The translations under genes were made by a program, and so were the position numbers. A stretch of 64,000 nucleotides of DNA from Streptomyces violaceusniger (GTDB lineage Bacteria > Actinomycetota > Actinomycetes > Streptomycetales > Streptomycetaceae): positions 2,976,001-3,040,000 of the forward strand of contig BJHW01000001.1 in NCBI GenBank assembly GCA_005405945.1, written 5' to 3'. Position 1 is the stretch's first letter. Every line of letters begins with the position of its first letter. The notes beneath the pieces are model-generated. The model was not told where the DNA came from and made no database searches. It saw only the letters and a list, made by a program, of their open reading frames with translations. Positions 63,703 through 64,000 of the stretch are shown here, piece after piece.

Positions 63703-64000
63703 GGGGACTCCCTGGGAAGTGCGGCAGAAGCCGGGGCGTGGCGCCTTCAGGGCGAGAGGCGGGCTCGGTGGACCGCCACCAGGCCCCATTGCGACGGGAT
63801 CTCTGCCCCGCCGCCTGTTGACGGCTGGGACGAGAAAACGCAGCGGAACCGAGGTCCGTTCGAGGGGCTGGGCCGTCGGCCTCGGTGGTCCGTCGGCCGG
63901 GAATCGTTTCCCAAACCTGGTGTGCAGTACTGTGCGCCCACGCCGGGCCCGGGAGGTGCGGTGGCGTGCACCCCTTCCCGCCATTCCATGCACGGCGTTA
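63703..64000. other. Upstream region to window edge
   Basis: No gene is supported here. It should contain the permease promoter; no clear operator or repeat is seen. Confidence 0.4.

Overview
The window is high-GC DNA with the codon use, NNG/NNC third positions, GTG starts and regulator types of a Streptomyces-like actinomycete. It is an accessory region: catabolic gene clusters packed between insertion-sequence wreckage, integrase remnants and repeated attachment sites. Three direct copies of a 42-bp tRNA-Pro 3'-half (7124-7165, 35215-35256, 47498-47539) suggest two neighbouring islands stacked at one tRNA-type attachment site.

Layout. 0-9.5 kb: an edge-cut amino acid permease, an aminotransferase scrap, an intact DDE transposase, two hypothetical genes, a divergent cupin/MarR pair lying between two copies of an integrase 5' end, the integrase itself, a DUF6247-type gene with a truncated partner, and a decayed IS. 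9.6-17.5 kb: a urea module (GntR regulator, NCS1 permease, urea carboxylase, allophanate hydrolase). 17.6-22.7 kb: IS fragments, a broken RHS polymorphic toxin with its immunity-like partner, an IS/recombinase chimera and a truncated HTH gene behind two identical palindromes. 22.8-29.1 kb: a translationally coupled operon (OYE-like flavoenzyme, FAH-family, SRPBCC, ThDP decarboxylase, SDR, ABM monooxygenase) divergent from a TetR regulator. 29.5-35.2 kb: transposase mosaics, one SDR and an ISL3 element.

35.2-47.5 kb: a 12-kb island with a permease and FCD-GntR regulator, then a leftward operon of D-glutamate cyclase, Asp/Glu racemase-like protein, DUF1537 kinase, class II aldolase, alpha/beta hydrolase, RidA, hydroxypyruvate-isomerase-like protein and a solute-binding-like protein. 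The motif ATAC-N5-GTAT lies at both divergent promoter regions. 47.7-48.4 kb: a VapBC-like pair.

49-64 kb: an aldehyde dehydrogenase faces a 13-kb unidirectional series: amine permease, copper amine oxidase, membrane protein, TetR, two-component system, IacA-like monooxygenase, IacB-like protein, SDR, amidase, catB, catA, catC. Read together, these suggest that an aromatic amine (possibly tryptamine) is imported, oxidised to aldehyde and acid, and funnelled through catechol to the beta-ketoadipate pathway. The ring-opening dioxygenase steps known from indole-acetate (iac) clusters are absent from the window.

At least a dozen otherwise full-length catabolic genes carry single-base indels, nearly all deletions. 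Either residual sequencing error or real decay could explain this. Frame-corrected products are described for these genes.
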